DNA of 64,000 bases from contig DIYH01000024.1 in the NCBI GenBank assembly GCA_002435755.1, positions 512,598-576,597 on the forward strand. The letters are read 5' to 3'. The stretch's first letter is position 1. Each line of letters opens with the position of its first letter. This DNA comes from Flammeovirgaceae bacterium UBA6059 (GTDB lineage Bacteria > Bacteroidota > Bacteroidia > Cytophagales > Cyclobacteriaceae). Position numbers and translations under genes: made by a program. The notes under the pieces are model-generated. The model worked only from the letters and a program-made list of their open reading frames with translations, had not been told where the DNA came from and did not search any database. Shown here piece by piece: positions 8,497 to 20,300 of this stretch.

Positions 8497-8880
8497 ATGG
8501 AAAAGAGTCCAGAACAATCATTCAGGGAGTACGATGCAATTGAGAAAGCCTTACAATCTTATATGCAATCTGCAAAAACCGGTGATGCTAGTGGTTACGC
8601 CGAAGACTGGTATGAACACACCCGAGTGGTTGGCAGTCTTGGTGGTCAGTTTTATAACATAACCCGAGATGAAACGATAGCATTTGCAGAAAAACTAGGT
8701 GGCTCTTTGGATGTTGAAAGTCGTATTGCTTATGTCGATTATCAAGGAAATGCAGCAGTAGCGAGACTCGAATCTTTAAATTGGGGTGGTGTCAGATATA
8801 CCGACTTTTTTATCTTAAGTAAAGCGGAGGGTCAATGGAAAGTCAGTGGAAAGGTGTTTGACTCACATGACAAAAACTAA
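8497..8880 (+). CDS. NTF2-like protein (putative lumazine-binding family)
   Basis: A 127-aa soluble protein without a signal peptide. An N-terminal helix (AIEKALQSYMQSAKTGDASG) is followed by a curved sheet (VESRIAYVDYQGNAAVARLESLNWGGVRYTDFFILSKAEGQWKVSGKVF). This is the helix-then-sheet order of NTF2/SnoaL-like folds, and the WGGVRYTDFF...EGQWKV pattern fits the putative lumazine-binding group. Such proteins are often small-molecule binders or enzymes of unknown substrate. It is divergent from the HxlR regulator and is the likely target gene of that regulator. Confidence 0.85.
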   Translation: MEKSPEQSFREYDAIEKALQSYMQSAKTGDASGYAEDWYEHTRVVGSLGGQFYNITRDETIAFAEKLGGSLDVESRIAYVDYQGNAAVARLESLNWGGVRYTDFFILSKAEGQWKVSGKVFDSHDKN

Positions 8881-8891
8881 TTGTAAAACTT

Positions 8892-8920
8892 GATTCCCTT
8901 CGTTGTGCGGGATTCTTTTT
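8892..8920 (+). terminator. Probable rho-independent terminator of the NTF2-like gene
   Basis: GATTCCC and GGGATTC form a stem with one mismatch around a 10-nt loop, followed by five T. It starts 12 nt after the stop and lies between two convergent genes. Confidence 0.5.
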
Positions 8921-8984
8921 CTGTATTAACGTGAACTGAATTCAGGGCGCCAAGATGATATAGAGCGATTGATAGCAAGCGGTT

Positions 8985-10844
8985 TTACTTGCTCAAAGGA
9001 TCTGCTTGCTTATAACACTCCTTAATCTGGTCGTTCGTCAATAGATGAAGTTGTGAAAAGGCTGATTTGCTATCTGAATATCCTGAGATCTGTTCTTTGT
9101 TCTCCTTTATCCATTCAATAGCCACATCTACAATCCTTTGATTTGCTTTGATATGACCATAGTCGCCAACAACGCTTGTTACCATCCCAGGTAACTCTAA
9201 TCTAGGTTCTGGAGCAAAGATGATTTGTGATAGCTTTCCCCGGAATTCGCGAATTTCATTACTCCAAGCCTCAAACTCCTCAGGCATATATTTTTGATCG
9301 ATGCTATGCCTCCCTTCATGCGCAAGCATTGAAGCTTCTGTTCGGTATTGCTCGTACTTCGACAAGAACGCTAGTTTGAGTTCCGCTCCTGATAGTCCTT
9401 TTGAAGCAAGGTCCTCATATAGATCAACGATAGCGTCGAATCTCCATTTTGCAGCTAAACCCTTTGCTACTTCCAGTTGATCTTGAGTCGAGTTAGCCAA
9501 GAACTCATTGATGACCTTTTCGGTCTTGCCTCTTTCGATAGGATCTGTAGCCGTTTTCCAGGCATTGATTGGCCCGCTTAGGTATACTTCCCTTACCCGT
9601 ATGATTTCATTATCAGTGGCCCATCCACCAATGGCTTTGTTTTCCCAAAACCAGCTTGAAAAGCCATTTGATACCATCATGTCTATTTGTGTATAGGTAA
9701 ACTCTGGCTTATAGCCATACTGTTCTACTATGGCTTTTTCCTGATTTACAATGTGACCAAGGGCTAGCACATACCCACTGTAATTTCCCGTACCGCCCGT
9801 AAAGCCTCTAGCACCGAAATGTTCTTCGGTTACTTTTAAGAAATCATCTTCGCTGTATTCATTCTGTGCCGTAAAAGAGAGGTTGTCCCAAAGCTCCTTT
9901 CTTCTGTTGTCTAACCAATCTATATAGGCGTCTTCATCTTCTTGCTCGACGGCAATTAGACGATAGTATTTATTGGTCGCCTTTTCAACTTCTTTTAGAT
10001 ACCGAGAATAGGTAATGGCATCTCTCGTTTTTTGATTATAGGACGATTTAGCGCTGTTCTTCGTGACATAAGCTGGTATAAATTCATAGAACCTGGATGC
10101 TGAGAGGGCATCAATTAGCATTTCTTGATCTGAAACAGACAGCATATTGCCACTCCAGTTTTCGCAGACCTGGCTTAGCTTCTTAGCTGAAGCTTTCAAA
10201 TATGGATTCACCCTCTGGATATCTTGAATTTGAAAATAAGACTGCCACGCTTTCATGACATTATGACCATCATTGTTTAGCAAGGCTATGCCTAGTAACA
10301 TTTTAGACGGTGAAGGTAGACCTGCATCAGTTTCTAGTACCTTTGAAAGTAGTTGAGAGGTATGGGCAAGTAAGCTTGTATCGATCGACACCCCGTTGGA
10401 TACTTGGTCTATTGAATAAGCGTATACTGCATTTGCATATTCGGTATTTGCCTTATTGACTTCATTTTCTGATTGGGCAAATGCTCTAGCTTTTAATGCA
10501 GCTTCCAATGCTTCATTGAAGTGGTGAGATTCCCTTTCGATTCTGCCGATAAGCATCCAGGTGTCGTGTTTTTCATTGCCAATGAAGTCAGCTTCTAGTA
10601 GTCTTTCTTTTGCCAAAGCATAATTTTGATAATACTTCCAGTCCTGGTGGGCAAGTCTTCTTAACACCTTACACTTTTCGTCATTCTGAATGGTGTCAAT
10701 AGTTAAGATTGCTTCTAGTATGCTATGCGACTCTTTTAAGTTGAAATGATCATAAGCCGCATCAGAAGCAGCTATGGTGTTTTCTTGCCCCTTGAGTATT
10801 GAATATGTTGGAAGTAGCAACAGGAAAAAGAGTAAGCCCCTCAT
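8985..10844 (-). CDS. Exported HExxH-containing protein, zincin-like, function unknown
   Basis: A 619-aa protein with a signal peptide (MRGLLFFLLLLPTYSILKGQ). The first ~300 residues are alpha-helical and resemble TPR-like helical pairs (HSILEAILTIDTIQNDEKC; EALKARAFAQSENEV). Near the C-terminus, at ~509-513, LAHEGRHSID contains an HExxH zinc-protease signature, with EFRGKLSQ about 15-20 residues later as a possible third ligand. This combination suggests a periplasmic metallopeptidase or a degenerate relative. I cannot assign a peptidase family. It is monocistronic as far as can be seen and converges with the NTF2-like gene. Confidence 0.8.
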   Translation of the reverse strand: MRGLLFFLLLLPTYSILKGQENTIAASDAAYDHFNLKESHSILEAILTIDTIQNDEKCKVLRRLAHQDWKYYQNYALAKERLLEADFIGNEKHDTWMLIGRIERESHHFNEALEAALKARAFAQSENEVNKANTEYANAVYAYSIDQVSNGVSIDTSLLAHTSQLLSKVLETDAGLPSPSKMLLGIALLNNDGHNVMKAWQSYFQIQDIQRVNPYLKASAKKLSQVCENWSGNMLSVSDQEMLIDALSASRFYEFIPAYVTKNSAKSSYNQKTRDAITYSRYLKEVEKATNKYYRLIAVEQEDEDAYIDWLDNRRKELWDNLSFTAQNEYSEDDFLKVTEEHFGARGFTGGTGNYSGYVLALGHIVNQEKAIVEQYGYKPEFTYTQIDMMVSNGFSSWFWENKAIGGWATDNEIIRVREVYLSGPINAWKTATDPIERGKTEKVINEFLANSTQDQLEVAKGLAAKWRFDAIVDLYEDLASKGLSGAELKLAFLSKYEQYRTEASMLAHEGRHSIDQKYMPEEFEAWSNEIREFRGKLSQIIFAPEPRLELPGMVTSVVGDYGHIKANQRIVDVAIEWIKENKEQISGYSDSKSAFSQLHLLTNDQIKECYKQADPLSK

Positions 10845-10933
10845 CTTATTTTATCATTATGCTTTGCACATCCTACGGATAACCAGTTGTCAAAGCAACG
10901 CCAATGTGACAATCTAAAATTGTATCAGGCTAA

Positions 10934-11725
10934 CTATTTCAGGAGCAACCTGAATTGATGTGGTGTGATGCTATTACAAGCTTTGAAGGTCTTTATGAAA
11001 TGCGATTCATCAAAAAAACCACAGTCTGAGGCTATTTGAGCAATAGAGTTTCTCTCAATGAATAGTTTTTTTGTAGCGCTCTTAACTTTTCTCTCCATTT
11101 GGTACTGTCCTATCGTAATGCCAAAATGCTCCTTGAAGACTCTGGACATATAGTTAGCATGGACAAAGACCCGATCTGATAGAGCCGCCAAGGAGTGGTT
11201 TTCATCAGTTTCGTTATCTAGAATCCGTACTAATTTGCCTAACCAAGGCTTTCTTGAGGGAATAGCTGTATTTTCCTCATCAGTTATAAGTTGCGTTAGC
11301 AACTCCTCAAAAAAATCAATCTTCCGCTGTTTTAAAAAGTCTATCAATAGGTGTAATACAAATGGGTGATTTTGTATGCTTTTGATTTGGGGCTTGATCT
11401 TTTTTGAATTTATGCCATGGTTATCAAACCATCCCGAGTCAAACTCAATGTTCAGGCATTTGGTCTGTTTAGTGATGAATTGGTTTTGATGTTTGTAATG
11501 TGCTGGTCTAAATAGCACACTGCTGGGAGAAATGATTTTTTGTGAATTTGGAGTGGTTTCGGAATACAGCCCTGAGTAGAGAATACTTAAATAGGCATTG
11601 CTGTGCGCATGGAGCGTAGATGCAGATTTTTCATGAAGCGTGCTTTTTACCGAAATCATATCGGTCTTATAGGACTTTATAGTCTGGCCTAAGTATTGCC
11701 CTTCATTTAAGATATGTTCGTTCAT
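10934..11725 (-). CDS. AraC-family transcriptional regulator
   Basis: A 263-aa protein. The N-terminal ~150 residues form a cupin-like sensor region (STLHAHSNAYLSILYSGLYSE, split here as one strand-rich block) with conserved His. The C-terminal ~100 residues hold the two AraC helix-turn-helix units: LAALSDRVFVHANYMSRVFK, EHFGITIGQYQ, and SIAQIASDCGFFDESHFIKT, FKACNSITPHQFR. It is transcribed alone with a 47-nt gap to the GNAT gene upstream. Effector and targets are not evident. Confidence 0.94.
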   Translation of the reverse strand: MNEHILNEGQYLGQTIKSYKTDMISVKSTLHEKSASTLHAHSNAYLSILYSGLYSETTPNSQKIISPSSVLFRPAHYKHQNQFITKQTKCLNIEFDSGWFDNHGINSKKIKPQIKSIQNHPFVLHLLIDFLKQRKIDFFEELLTQLITDEENTAIPSRKPWLGKLVRILDNETDENHSLAALSDRVFVHANYMSRVFKEHFGITIGQYQMERKVKSATKKLFIERNSIAQIASDCGFFDESHFIKTFKACNSITPHQFRLLLK

Positions 11726-11772
11726 TGAATTGTTTGCTGAGGTTCTTGCTAAACTGAGCGTTACAATGCAGT

Positions 11773-12171
11773 TTAGGTTTTGTTGTGTGTTCGTGTGACT
11801 TTAAAGATTGAACCTTCTTTTTCATAGCCAAGCTTATCATAATAGGGATCAACATCAGACATAACGAATACATCAATATCTGGGAAATCAGTTAAGATAC
11901 ACTCCATGAGTTTTTTTCCAATCGAAAGTCCTCTCCGGTTTTCATTTACGAGCAAATCAATTACCCAAACGAATAATCCAGAATCACTTAATGAACGAGA
12001 ATACCCGCACAGTTCATCCCCAATCAATGCAACATATGTAATAGAGCTTTCAAGGGCTTTTCGATAGATGGGTTTTAAATAATCCTTCCATTCTTCACCT
12101 TCAGATTGAACCAGCTTCATTAGGTTCTCGTAATCAAGAGTTGGATTGTATTTTCTGATTTTAAGATTCAT
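11773..12171 (-). CDS. GNAT-family N-acetyltransferase
   Basis: A 132-aa single GNAT domain. ALIGDELCGYSRSLSDSG is the central strand region. FVWVIDLLVNENRRGLSIGK, then KLMECIL, contains the acetyl-CoA pyrophosphate-binding motif in the slightly altered form RRGLSIGK (consensus Q/R-x-x-G-x-G/A). DVFVMSDVDPYYDKLGYEKE is the final strand-helix with the usual Y-x-K-x-G-F/Y signature. Substrate is unknown. Confidence 0.9.
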   Translation of the reverse strand: MNLKIRKYNPTLDYENLMKLVQSEGEEWKDYLKPIYRKALESSITYVALIGDELCGYSRSLSDSGLFVWVIDLLVNENRRGLSIGKKLMECILTDFPDIDVFVMSDVDPYYDKLGYEKEGSIFKVTRTHNKT

Positions 12172-12301
12172 ATTGTTTTATGACACACAACGTCCAATCA
12201 TCATCCGTAAGCCGGGCTTTCTAAATACGTATAAAAGTATCGGATAGCACTAACCTTGACAAACCGGTCTGCCGTAATCAGATAGGCTAGTGACTCTTCT
12301 T

Positions 12302-14161
12302 TCATAGGCCCATAATCACTTCTCGTAAGTCGACCTCCGCAGTGAAGCCCATTTTCTTCTTCATACGGTTGATGCTTTTCTTCACTCCCGCAGGGGTAAT
12401 GTTGGAGACACTGGCGATCTCTTTGTTTTCCATGCCCACTTTGATGTAAGCGCAGATCCTCAGGTCATTCTGAGTGAGGCTAGGGTAGTTCTTCTTCAGG
12501 CCATTGAAGAAACTGGGATGTACTTTTTCAAACTGGTACATGAACATAGACCAGCTCTCCTCATTCAGGTTCGCCTTGATGGTCTGCTTGATCTCAGTGA
12601 GTTCGGGTAGGACTTCATCGTCTACTTTATTAGTCAGACCACCTATTTGGTCGCTGAGCTGCTGAAGTATGTTGTTCTTTTCGTGAGAGAGCATGGTCAC
12701 AGTGGTGAGTTCTCGTTCCTTAAGCTCTAGCGTTTCTTCTGCCAACTGCTTTTCCGTCTCACGTAGAGCGCTGATTTCTGAGTTCTTAGAAACCAGCTCA
12801 TCGTTTTTGATGCTGATGATTTCATTCTTATGTCGCAGTTGCAGGTTCTTGCGTTTTCTGCTTTGGGACGATCGATAGGAGATAAGCGCAATGACACCAA
12901 GAAAGAAGGCTACTGTTGCGATAGCGAATCCAATCCACTGCTGCTTTTGCAAACTCTGCTGATAGGCCAATTCGGCCTTTTGCCTTTCGAACTCCACCGA
13001 ATCACGCTCCTTCTGAAAAGCATACTCTGCCTCCTGGCGTGTAAGCTTGCGCGTTTGCTCAGTATTTAGAATGCTATCAGCCGCCTGCTTAAATTCTTTT
13101 TGGGCTGCCAGCGCGGCTGAGAGATTGCCAAGCTCTTCTTCCACCAGGGACAGCAATCGCGAAGCATCCCTGATACTGACCATATGGCGGAGTGCTCGAG
13201 CGATTGTCAAGGCTTCAACAAAATAGGTTCTGGCCTTTCGCCATTCTTTGCTCTCGACGTAGAGTTGACCTATTCCGATGAGTACCTCAGCCTGAAACTT
13301 TTCAGCCCCGATTTCTTGATAGATGTTTAAGGCCTTTTGGTAGTGTTTCAATGCTTCGGACCGATCGCCTTTCAATCGGTTGATCTCACCAAGGTTGCGA
13401 CAGTCTCCCGCTTCGCCAAATCGATCATTATTATTGATATGCAGGGTGAGCGCGTTATTGAGCGTGTTTTCCGCAAGCTCGTACTGACCTATTTGCAAGT
13501 AAAGTTCACCAAGGTTGCTGGTGATACCGGGGATGGCGCGATGATTATCATCCAGCTGTCTGAGAATGGCCAATGATTGCTCGATGTATTCGATGGCCTC
13601 CGGATAAAGATTCTGACTATAGTACACCAGCCCTATATTGTTGTATTGGCTGGCCATGGCATCAAGGTCATTGAGCTCCTTGTTGATCTCAAGTGCTAAT
13701 AAAAAATACTCCAACGCTCCGACATAGTCCCCCATGAAATCGCTGGCTCCACCAAGCCCGTTCAGACCGTTGGCTTCTCCTTTTTTGTATCCGATCCTGC
13801 GCGCCTCGGCGATGGTCTCTCTATACCCTTTCGCCGCTAGCTCTGCTTGACCTGAGATCAACGATATCGCCGCATCCATATAGATAGCATCCACTACGCC
13901 TTCTTCATACCCAATTTGCTTTGCAAGCTCTCCTGCCTTATTGGTAAAGTGTCTCGCACGATCTGCGTCAGCTTTACGAAAGATGTTGGCTATGCCTATG
14001 TAGCTATCTGCTTTTGCCCTTGGGTCTTCTATGGCTTCCGCTACCGCAATGAGTGAATCAACCTCCGAGGCTGACTGGCCCGACAACCTCAAAATGCTAA
14101 CAAGTAGCAAGGCCGTTAGGCTCAAGTAAAAGCGATAAGAGGTGATTTTTAGCTGGTTCAT
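12302..14161 (-). CDS. TPR sensor with membrane helix and cytoplasmic LuxR-like HTH (module A regulator)
   Basis: The ATG at 14161 is preferred (a TTG at 14188 also lies in frame) because it yields a signal peptide (MNQLKITSYRFYLSLTALLL). The 619-aa protein has about six tetratricopeptide repeats at ~45-390 (NNIGLVYYSQNLYPEAIEYI; LNGLGGASDFMGDYVGALEY). A transmembrane helix at ~410-432 (WIGFAIATVAFFLGVIALIS) and a coiled coil follow. The C-terminal HTH has SLTQNDLRICAYIKVGMENK, EIASVSNITPAGVKKSINR. This is a one-component membrane regulator: the TPR part faces the periplasm and the HTH faces the cytoplasm. It is divergent from the giant T9SS protein at 14388 and shares its promoter region. 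Confidence 0.92.
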   Translation of the reverse strand: MNQLKITSYRFYLSLTALLLVSILRLSGQSASEVDSLIAVAEAIEDPRAKADSYIGIANIFRKADADRARHFTNKAGELAKQIGYEEGVVDAIYMDAAISLISGQAELAAKGYRETIAEARRIGYKKGEANGLNGLGGASDFMGDYVGALEYFLLALEINKELNDLDAMASQYNNIGLVYYSQNLYPEAIEYIEQSLAILRQLDDNHRAIPGITSNLGELYLQIGQYELAENTLNNALTLHINNNDRFGEAGDCRNLGEINRLKGDRSEALKHYQKALNIYQEIGAEKFQAEVLIGIGQLYVESKEWRKARTYFVEALTIARALRHMVSIRDASRLLSLVEEELGNLSAALAAQKEFKQAADSILNTEQTRKLTRQEAEYAFQKERDSVEFERQKAELAYQQSLQKQQWIGFAIATVAFFLGVIALISYRSSQSRKRKNLQLRHKNEIISIKNDELVSKNSEISALRETEKQLAEETLELKERELTTVTMLSHEKNNILQQLSDQIGGLTNKVDDEVLPELTEIKQTIKANLNEESWSMFMYQFEKVHPSFFNGLKKNYPSLTQNDLRICAYIKVGMENKEIASVSNITPAGVKKSINRMKKKMGFTAEVDLREVIMGL

Positions 14162-14243
14162 TAGACCAAAAGTATTCCATTTAGGCAACTAGCGGCAGAT
14201 TGTGGCCAAATAAAAGTGTCTGAAGATCAATGACTTAATTCTA

Positions 14244-14285
14244 TGTCACCCATTTGTCCCGGGGGTGTGTCACCCGTTTGTCCCG
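14244..14285 (+). promoter_or_regulatory. Two direct-repeat pairs of the TGTCACC-type half-site
   Basis: TGTCACC at 14244 and TGTCCCG at 14255 form one pair with an 11-bp period. TGTCACC at 14268 and TGTCCCG at 14279 form a second pair with the same period. The cluster sits between the divergent module A regulator (start 14161) and surface-protein gene (start 14388), where an operator controlling either or both would be expected. Confidence 0.7.
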
Positions 14286-14387
14286 AGCAATAATTCAATG
14301 ACCGGTATACAAGCTGCCTATTTGTACCTGCAATCGATTAGAACTTTCGCTAACCAGCACGCGGAAAGTAAAACAGAAGCTATAGAC

Positions 14388-17300
14388 ATGAAAAGAACAA
14401 ACTTGAATTATTCAAGCCCTTTGGGAAAGTGGGGCTTGAACTTTGGGCTCACACTGTTGATTCTTTGCTTTGGAGCAATGGGTCAGCTACTTGCACAGCC
14501 CGTCATTCACTCGTTTTCTCCTGAGAGTGGACCTATTGGCACGGAGGTAACTATCACTGGCGAATCATTTGCGGTTAACGGTGCTAGCACAGTTTACTTC
14601 GGAGGAGCTAAAGCAAAGGTAATCTCTGCTTCCAGTACAGAGATTGTGATGGAAGTACCAGCCGGTGCTTCGTACCATCCTCTATCTGTACACACCTATG
14701 GCAATGTGGTTTATGCTGCTAAACCTTTTCAAGTCGTTTTTGGAAGCGACGGAACTATTGCGTCATCCGGATTTGATGCCATGCAGACTTGGACAGCAGG
14801 TGACCGTGCCCGGTTTTCAGCTCATGCTGATCTCGATGGAGATGGTCTGCTGGATATCATTGTGTCCAATGAAAATGATAAGAATCTTTCTGTTTTTCGA
14901 AACACTTCGTCCGGTCAAGGCAATATAGACTTCACTTCAGATGATGATCTTGACCTGATATCATTTGAGCCAAATCACGTGATTGTAGCTGATTTTGATG
15001 GGGATGAGAAGCTGGATATAGTCACTGCCAACTCAAATGGAGAAGCAACATTGAGAAACTTAACCATACTGACCAATAATAGTACGGCGGGTGATATCAG
15101 TATGAGTAACAGCTTCAACACATTACTCAATAATCCCACTCCGGCAATAGCAGCCAACGACCTCAATGCAGATGGCAAAGTAGATTTGATCGTACTCGAT
15201 TCGATTAATAATGAAGTCATCTATCTGGAAAATACGTCGAGTGCGAGTCTCACTTTTGCAAGTGGAGTAAGTCTTGCCGCCGGAGATAGACCATCGTCTC
15301 TAGCTACCGCAGATATCGATCAGGATGGTTTGCCTGATTTAGTGGTCACCAATTGGGGTGATAAATCAGTTTCTGTTCTTAGAAATACTTCGACAGGTGG
15401 AACTATAAGTTTTGCTACAAAACAGGATTTTACTTTTTCAGGATCTGTTGTTCCCGCTTGGGTTGCAGTTGGAGATGTAGATAATGATGGAGCACCTGAC
15501 ATTGTGGTAAACAACATTATTTCTATCGGTATATTAAAAAACCAGAGCACAGGTACTATCAGCTTTGCTGCACCGCAGAATATAGATATAACTGCGGGTT
15601 CGGGTGTAAATCTTACCGACCTCAACGGTGATGGCTGGGTCGATGTATTATATAAATCGTTTAACAGTTTAGGAATACTGAAAAACCTCAGTTCGGTTGG
15701 AATGCCCTCATTTAGCGAGGAAATAGTATTATTAAATGGATTTGGAACAGGTGGTCACAATCCGATCACTGTATCCGGTGCTGATTTTGATGGTGACGGA
15801 GAACCCGAAATAGTGGCCACCGCTAGTTCCTCCACTGGAGGATTCTTTGGAGGAGGCACGACCATTTATCACTTAGATATCTTAAGAAATCTCGGGTCTG
15901 GTACTGACATTTTAACCTTTAGTATACCGGAGCAAACCGGGCCGGCAACCATAGACTTTGATGCACATACCATAGACTTGGAAGTGAGTGATGTTCCTGA
16001 TCTCACGAATCTTGTAGCGACTTTCACAACATCGTCTCGTGCCTTACCTAACGTAGGCGGCATTAACCCTGATCCTGGAATTACGTCACTCGACTATACC
16101 AACCCTGTGACTTTCACAGTATACGCGGAGGATGGTTCTACTATCCAGAATTGGATCGTTACAGTTACGCTTGGTTGTCGGTCAGATGAGGTGACAGAGA
16201 CAGTCGAAGCATGCGACAATTATGAATTTGACGGTCAACTTCTTGGTAACACAGGGATTTACACTGCTACTTTTTTGAATACTGCCGGTTGCGATAGTGT
16301 TGTTACGCTTGACCTTACTTTACAACCAACCGTATACCAAGACCATGTATATACAGTGGGTAGTTATGACTTTGAAGGAGCTACACTGGATGTGTCCGGG
16401 CAATATGAGTACGGTCCTTTTACCAGACCTTCGGGATGTGACAGCACCTATGTGTTGAATTTATCAATAGAACCAGATACCTATGATCCTCAAGATATTT
16501 TGCGATTCGAGCAACAGCCGATTTCCATGATCAATGTTACAGGGTCGAACCATTTGGGTGACCTGGACGGTGACGGTGATCTGGATGTATTGGTGATAGG
16601 TGCATTGAAAATTCTTGATTATGATGTAGCCATCTATCTAAACAATGGAGACGGCACATTTACAGAGAAAGGAAATTCGGGTATAGCAAATGACATATCG
16701 GGACGATCCAACAGGAGTCGCTTGGTTGATATGGATGGAGATGGTGACCTGGATTTTTTGACGGCTGGATTTAATGAAGCCACCAACCCCATTACCCGCC
16801 TTTTTCTTAATGATGGGACCGGGAATTTTACCAAAAAAGAGGGATTGGGTTTACCAACGCTAGAGGATGCTGCGCTTGATCATGCCGATGTGGATGGAGA
16901 TGGGGATCAGGATGTTGTGATGATCGGATCTAACGGCGCAAACGATAAAGCATTTCTTTATCTCAACGATGGAAATGCCGTTTTTACTAAAGCTTCCGAT
17001 ACTGAATTTATTGGGGCTTTTGAAGGATCAGTTGATTTTGGTGATTTGGATGGAGATGGGGATCAGGACTTATTCATTACCGGTGATTCAGAGGATACAC
17101 CAGGTTCAGATTTTATTTCAGAAATTTATCTGAATGATGGGGCGGGTAATTTCCAACGAAAGATCAATCAACCTTTTTTTAAAACAGAAGGTACCGCTGC
17201 AGAAATCATCGACCTGGATGGAGATGGTGACCTTGATATTTTTGCGTCAGGGGACGGTAGAGATTTCTACAATAATCGCAATTCAATCATCTATCTCAAT

Positions 17301-20300
17301 GATGGAAACGCCAACTTTTCGAGAGATACAAGTAGTGATATTCCAGAAATAGGAGATGGCGATGTGGAATTTGCAGATCTGGATAATGACGGTGATCCGG
17401 ATATGTTTATCTCAGGAAGAATCGATGAGGACAACACGCTTAATTTTGAAATCACTAGCCGTGTTTATCTAAACAACGGATTTGGTCATTTCTCTGAGCT
17501 TAGTGTTTGCAGCCTTTTGCCACTAAAGAACACTTCTGTTTCAATTGGTGATCTGAATGGAGATGGACTTCAGGATCTTGTAGCCAATGGAACAATTAAT
17601 GATGGTCTTGGGACGGATACCACGCTAGTCTTCTTTAATGCACTAGCGCCAAATGACTTGGTAGTTGAAGCCACCGGAAGCTACGATTTTGATGGTGCTA
17701 CTCTTACATCCTCTGGGAATTACCAGGGAGTTTTTAGCGATGAATCTGGATGTGCATACCCTGTGAATCTCGATTTGACGATTATCCCGTTTGTAGGTGA
17801 AGCCGAATACGCCAATGTCTCCTTCGAATTGGTGCAACCTGCCGGATCACCTAAGATAGGCCTGGACTTACCCAAAGGCATACGGGGCAATAACCATATC
17901 TATGATATGGACGGTGATGGGGATCAGGACGTACTTTATTTTGCTGTTTCACCAGGAGGCGAGTATAAGCTATTGGCTTATCTCAACGATGGTGCTGGCA
18001 ACTACAGCAGGGTAGACCAAGAGCATGATTTTGAATTTGATGTCCGGATCAACTTGCCTATTGTTAGAATTGGAGACCTAAACAACGATGGCATCAATGA
18101 TCTGATCATAGGTGGAGAACCGGCCGGTGCATCAGCCGTGATCGATCTCGGCACTAAAGTCTATTTCGGCGATAGCAAGGGGCAACTACACTTTCAGAGC
18201 GGCATCCAATTGTCTACTAGCCAGATCGGCGATGTACGAATTCAGGATTTCAATGTGGATGGTTTCCCGGATATATTCATTGTTCATAGATCCGAAACAT
18301 TCTTATACATCAATGACGGGTTAGGCAATTTTACAGAGGTGCCAACAACAGGTATGAACAATGGATTGGCACTAACCAGATTGGCCGTATCTGCACCTTA
18401 CAATGGTGGTGTGGATATCATGGTGACCGATTTTGATATGGGTTTTGTCAATGTAATCTATCGCTATGAGTCTGGAATGTTTACTGAGGTAAGTCGCGGG
18501 TTTACTACATTGAGTAATTTTTTCCACCGATTTGATTTTGCGGATGCCAATGCCGACGGGTATCCAGATATTTTGTTCCTCGACAGTGAGGTATCCAACC
18601 TTTACTTAAACGATCAGTCAGGCAACTATGTACTAGATACTTCCAATGACTTTGATGGCATTACCAACAAATTTGGGTCGTCTTTACACTTTGAGGATTT
18701 GAATAATGATAACGCCGCTGAGGTTGTATTTGGAAAGGCCTCCAAGGAATTAGCCGTCTTTTGGAACGATGGATCCGGAGGTTATGGTTCACATCAGGCT
18801 TACACCGTAAATGAGGCCATCGGGGAGCTAACCATCGGGGACTTAAACGGAGATGGCTTTCCAGATATTCTGAACAATGGCCAAGATCAAAGTGGAGCAA
18901 CGGCAGATGAATGGATCACGCGCATCTATCTTAACACCCAGGTTGACGCCTTTGAGGCAGCAGAGCTGAATATTACTACCGAAGTGCGAGACGGAGATCT
19001 GGCCCTTTTCGATGCAAACGGCGATGGCCATAATGACATAATCATCAGCGGTGGATATTTTGAAAACAGGCGTAGCACGACCGAACTCTACACCAACGAT
19101 GGTACTGGCGTATTTACTGAAGTACTTACCCATCCGTTTGAAGGGTTGGATTACGCGAGTATTGCGGTAGCTGACCTCAATGGTGATGATCATGAAGACC
19201 TACTGCTGTCAGGTCAGAATCTGAGCAACGAGATATCGACCGAGCTCTATTGGAACGATGGTACGGGTAACTTCACCGTAGATGTAGCCAACAACCTGAC
19301 GGAGGTATTAGGTGAAGTGGTGATCCTGGATGCAAATGGGGATGATGTACCTGACCTACTTGTCGTGGGAGAAGATGACATGGGTAATGGCATTGCGGAT
19401 CTATACCTGGGAGATGGCTTGGGTAATTTCATAGATCAATCGTCAGGTATGGCGGGTTGGTTAGATCCTGAGATTGCGGTAGGGGATGTTGATGATGATG
19501 ACGATATCGACGTATTGATCGTAGGTGTAGATGCTAATGAAGTCGAGAGGGCTCAACTGTATCTCAATGATGGGGATGGCAATTTCACCGACGACCCTAT
19601 GTTTACCGCTGGTGCTTTCAACACAGGGGCTGTGCTGTTGGCAGATCTCGATAGTGATGATGATCTGGATATCTACCTATCGGGAAATGGCCAGTTCGCC
19701 ATCTACGAAAACGATGGGAGCGGGACATTCACTTTGAAGCACCACTGGGAAGGCCCCTATCGATCTGCTGCCACCATCGGGGATATAGATGATGATGGTG
19801 ACGCAGATATCATAGAGTCCGGCAATTGGGAGAGTACCACAGGTGAACCTAGGACCTTCGTATATTTTAACGATGGCAATGCCGATTTTACCAAAGCCAG
19901 CATTGGTGCTCTACACGGCATCTTTGACGGTGCTTTGGCTTTAGGAGATATTGATGGTGACTTGGATCTCGATTTGATGCTTTCTGGAGGCGTTCACGAC
20001 CCGGTCACAAGCAGCTCCAGGCTCTATAGAAACAATTCTCCGCTAGTGACTCGCGTCACGCAAAATGTAGAAGTTTGCGATAGCTATACCTTCTTTGGTC
20101 AGGTCCTATCGGAATCTGGCCGATACGAAAACACTACCACCAATGCAGACAATAGTCGCACAATTACCACACTTAACCTTACCATAACAGAGGTGCCGGT
20201 GGAAGAGCTGGAGGTGGCTGTATGTGAGCGTTACGAATGGCATGACGAGATATATACCGAATCGGGAGAATATGAAGTACAAACCACAGGCGATGATAGC

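Noticed and set aside
14265..14387. N-terminal extension of the module A surface protein from a GTG at 14265
   Set aside because: It would place a half-site pair inside the coding region and add 41 residues before a complete signal peptide.
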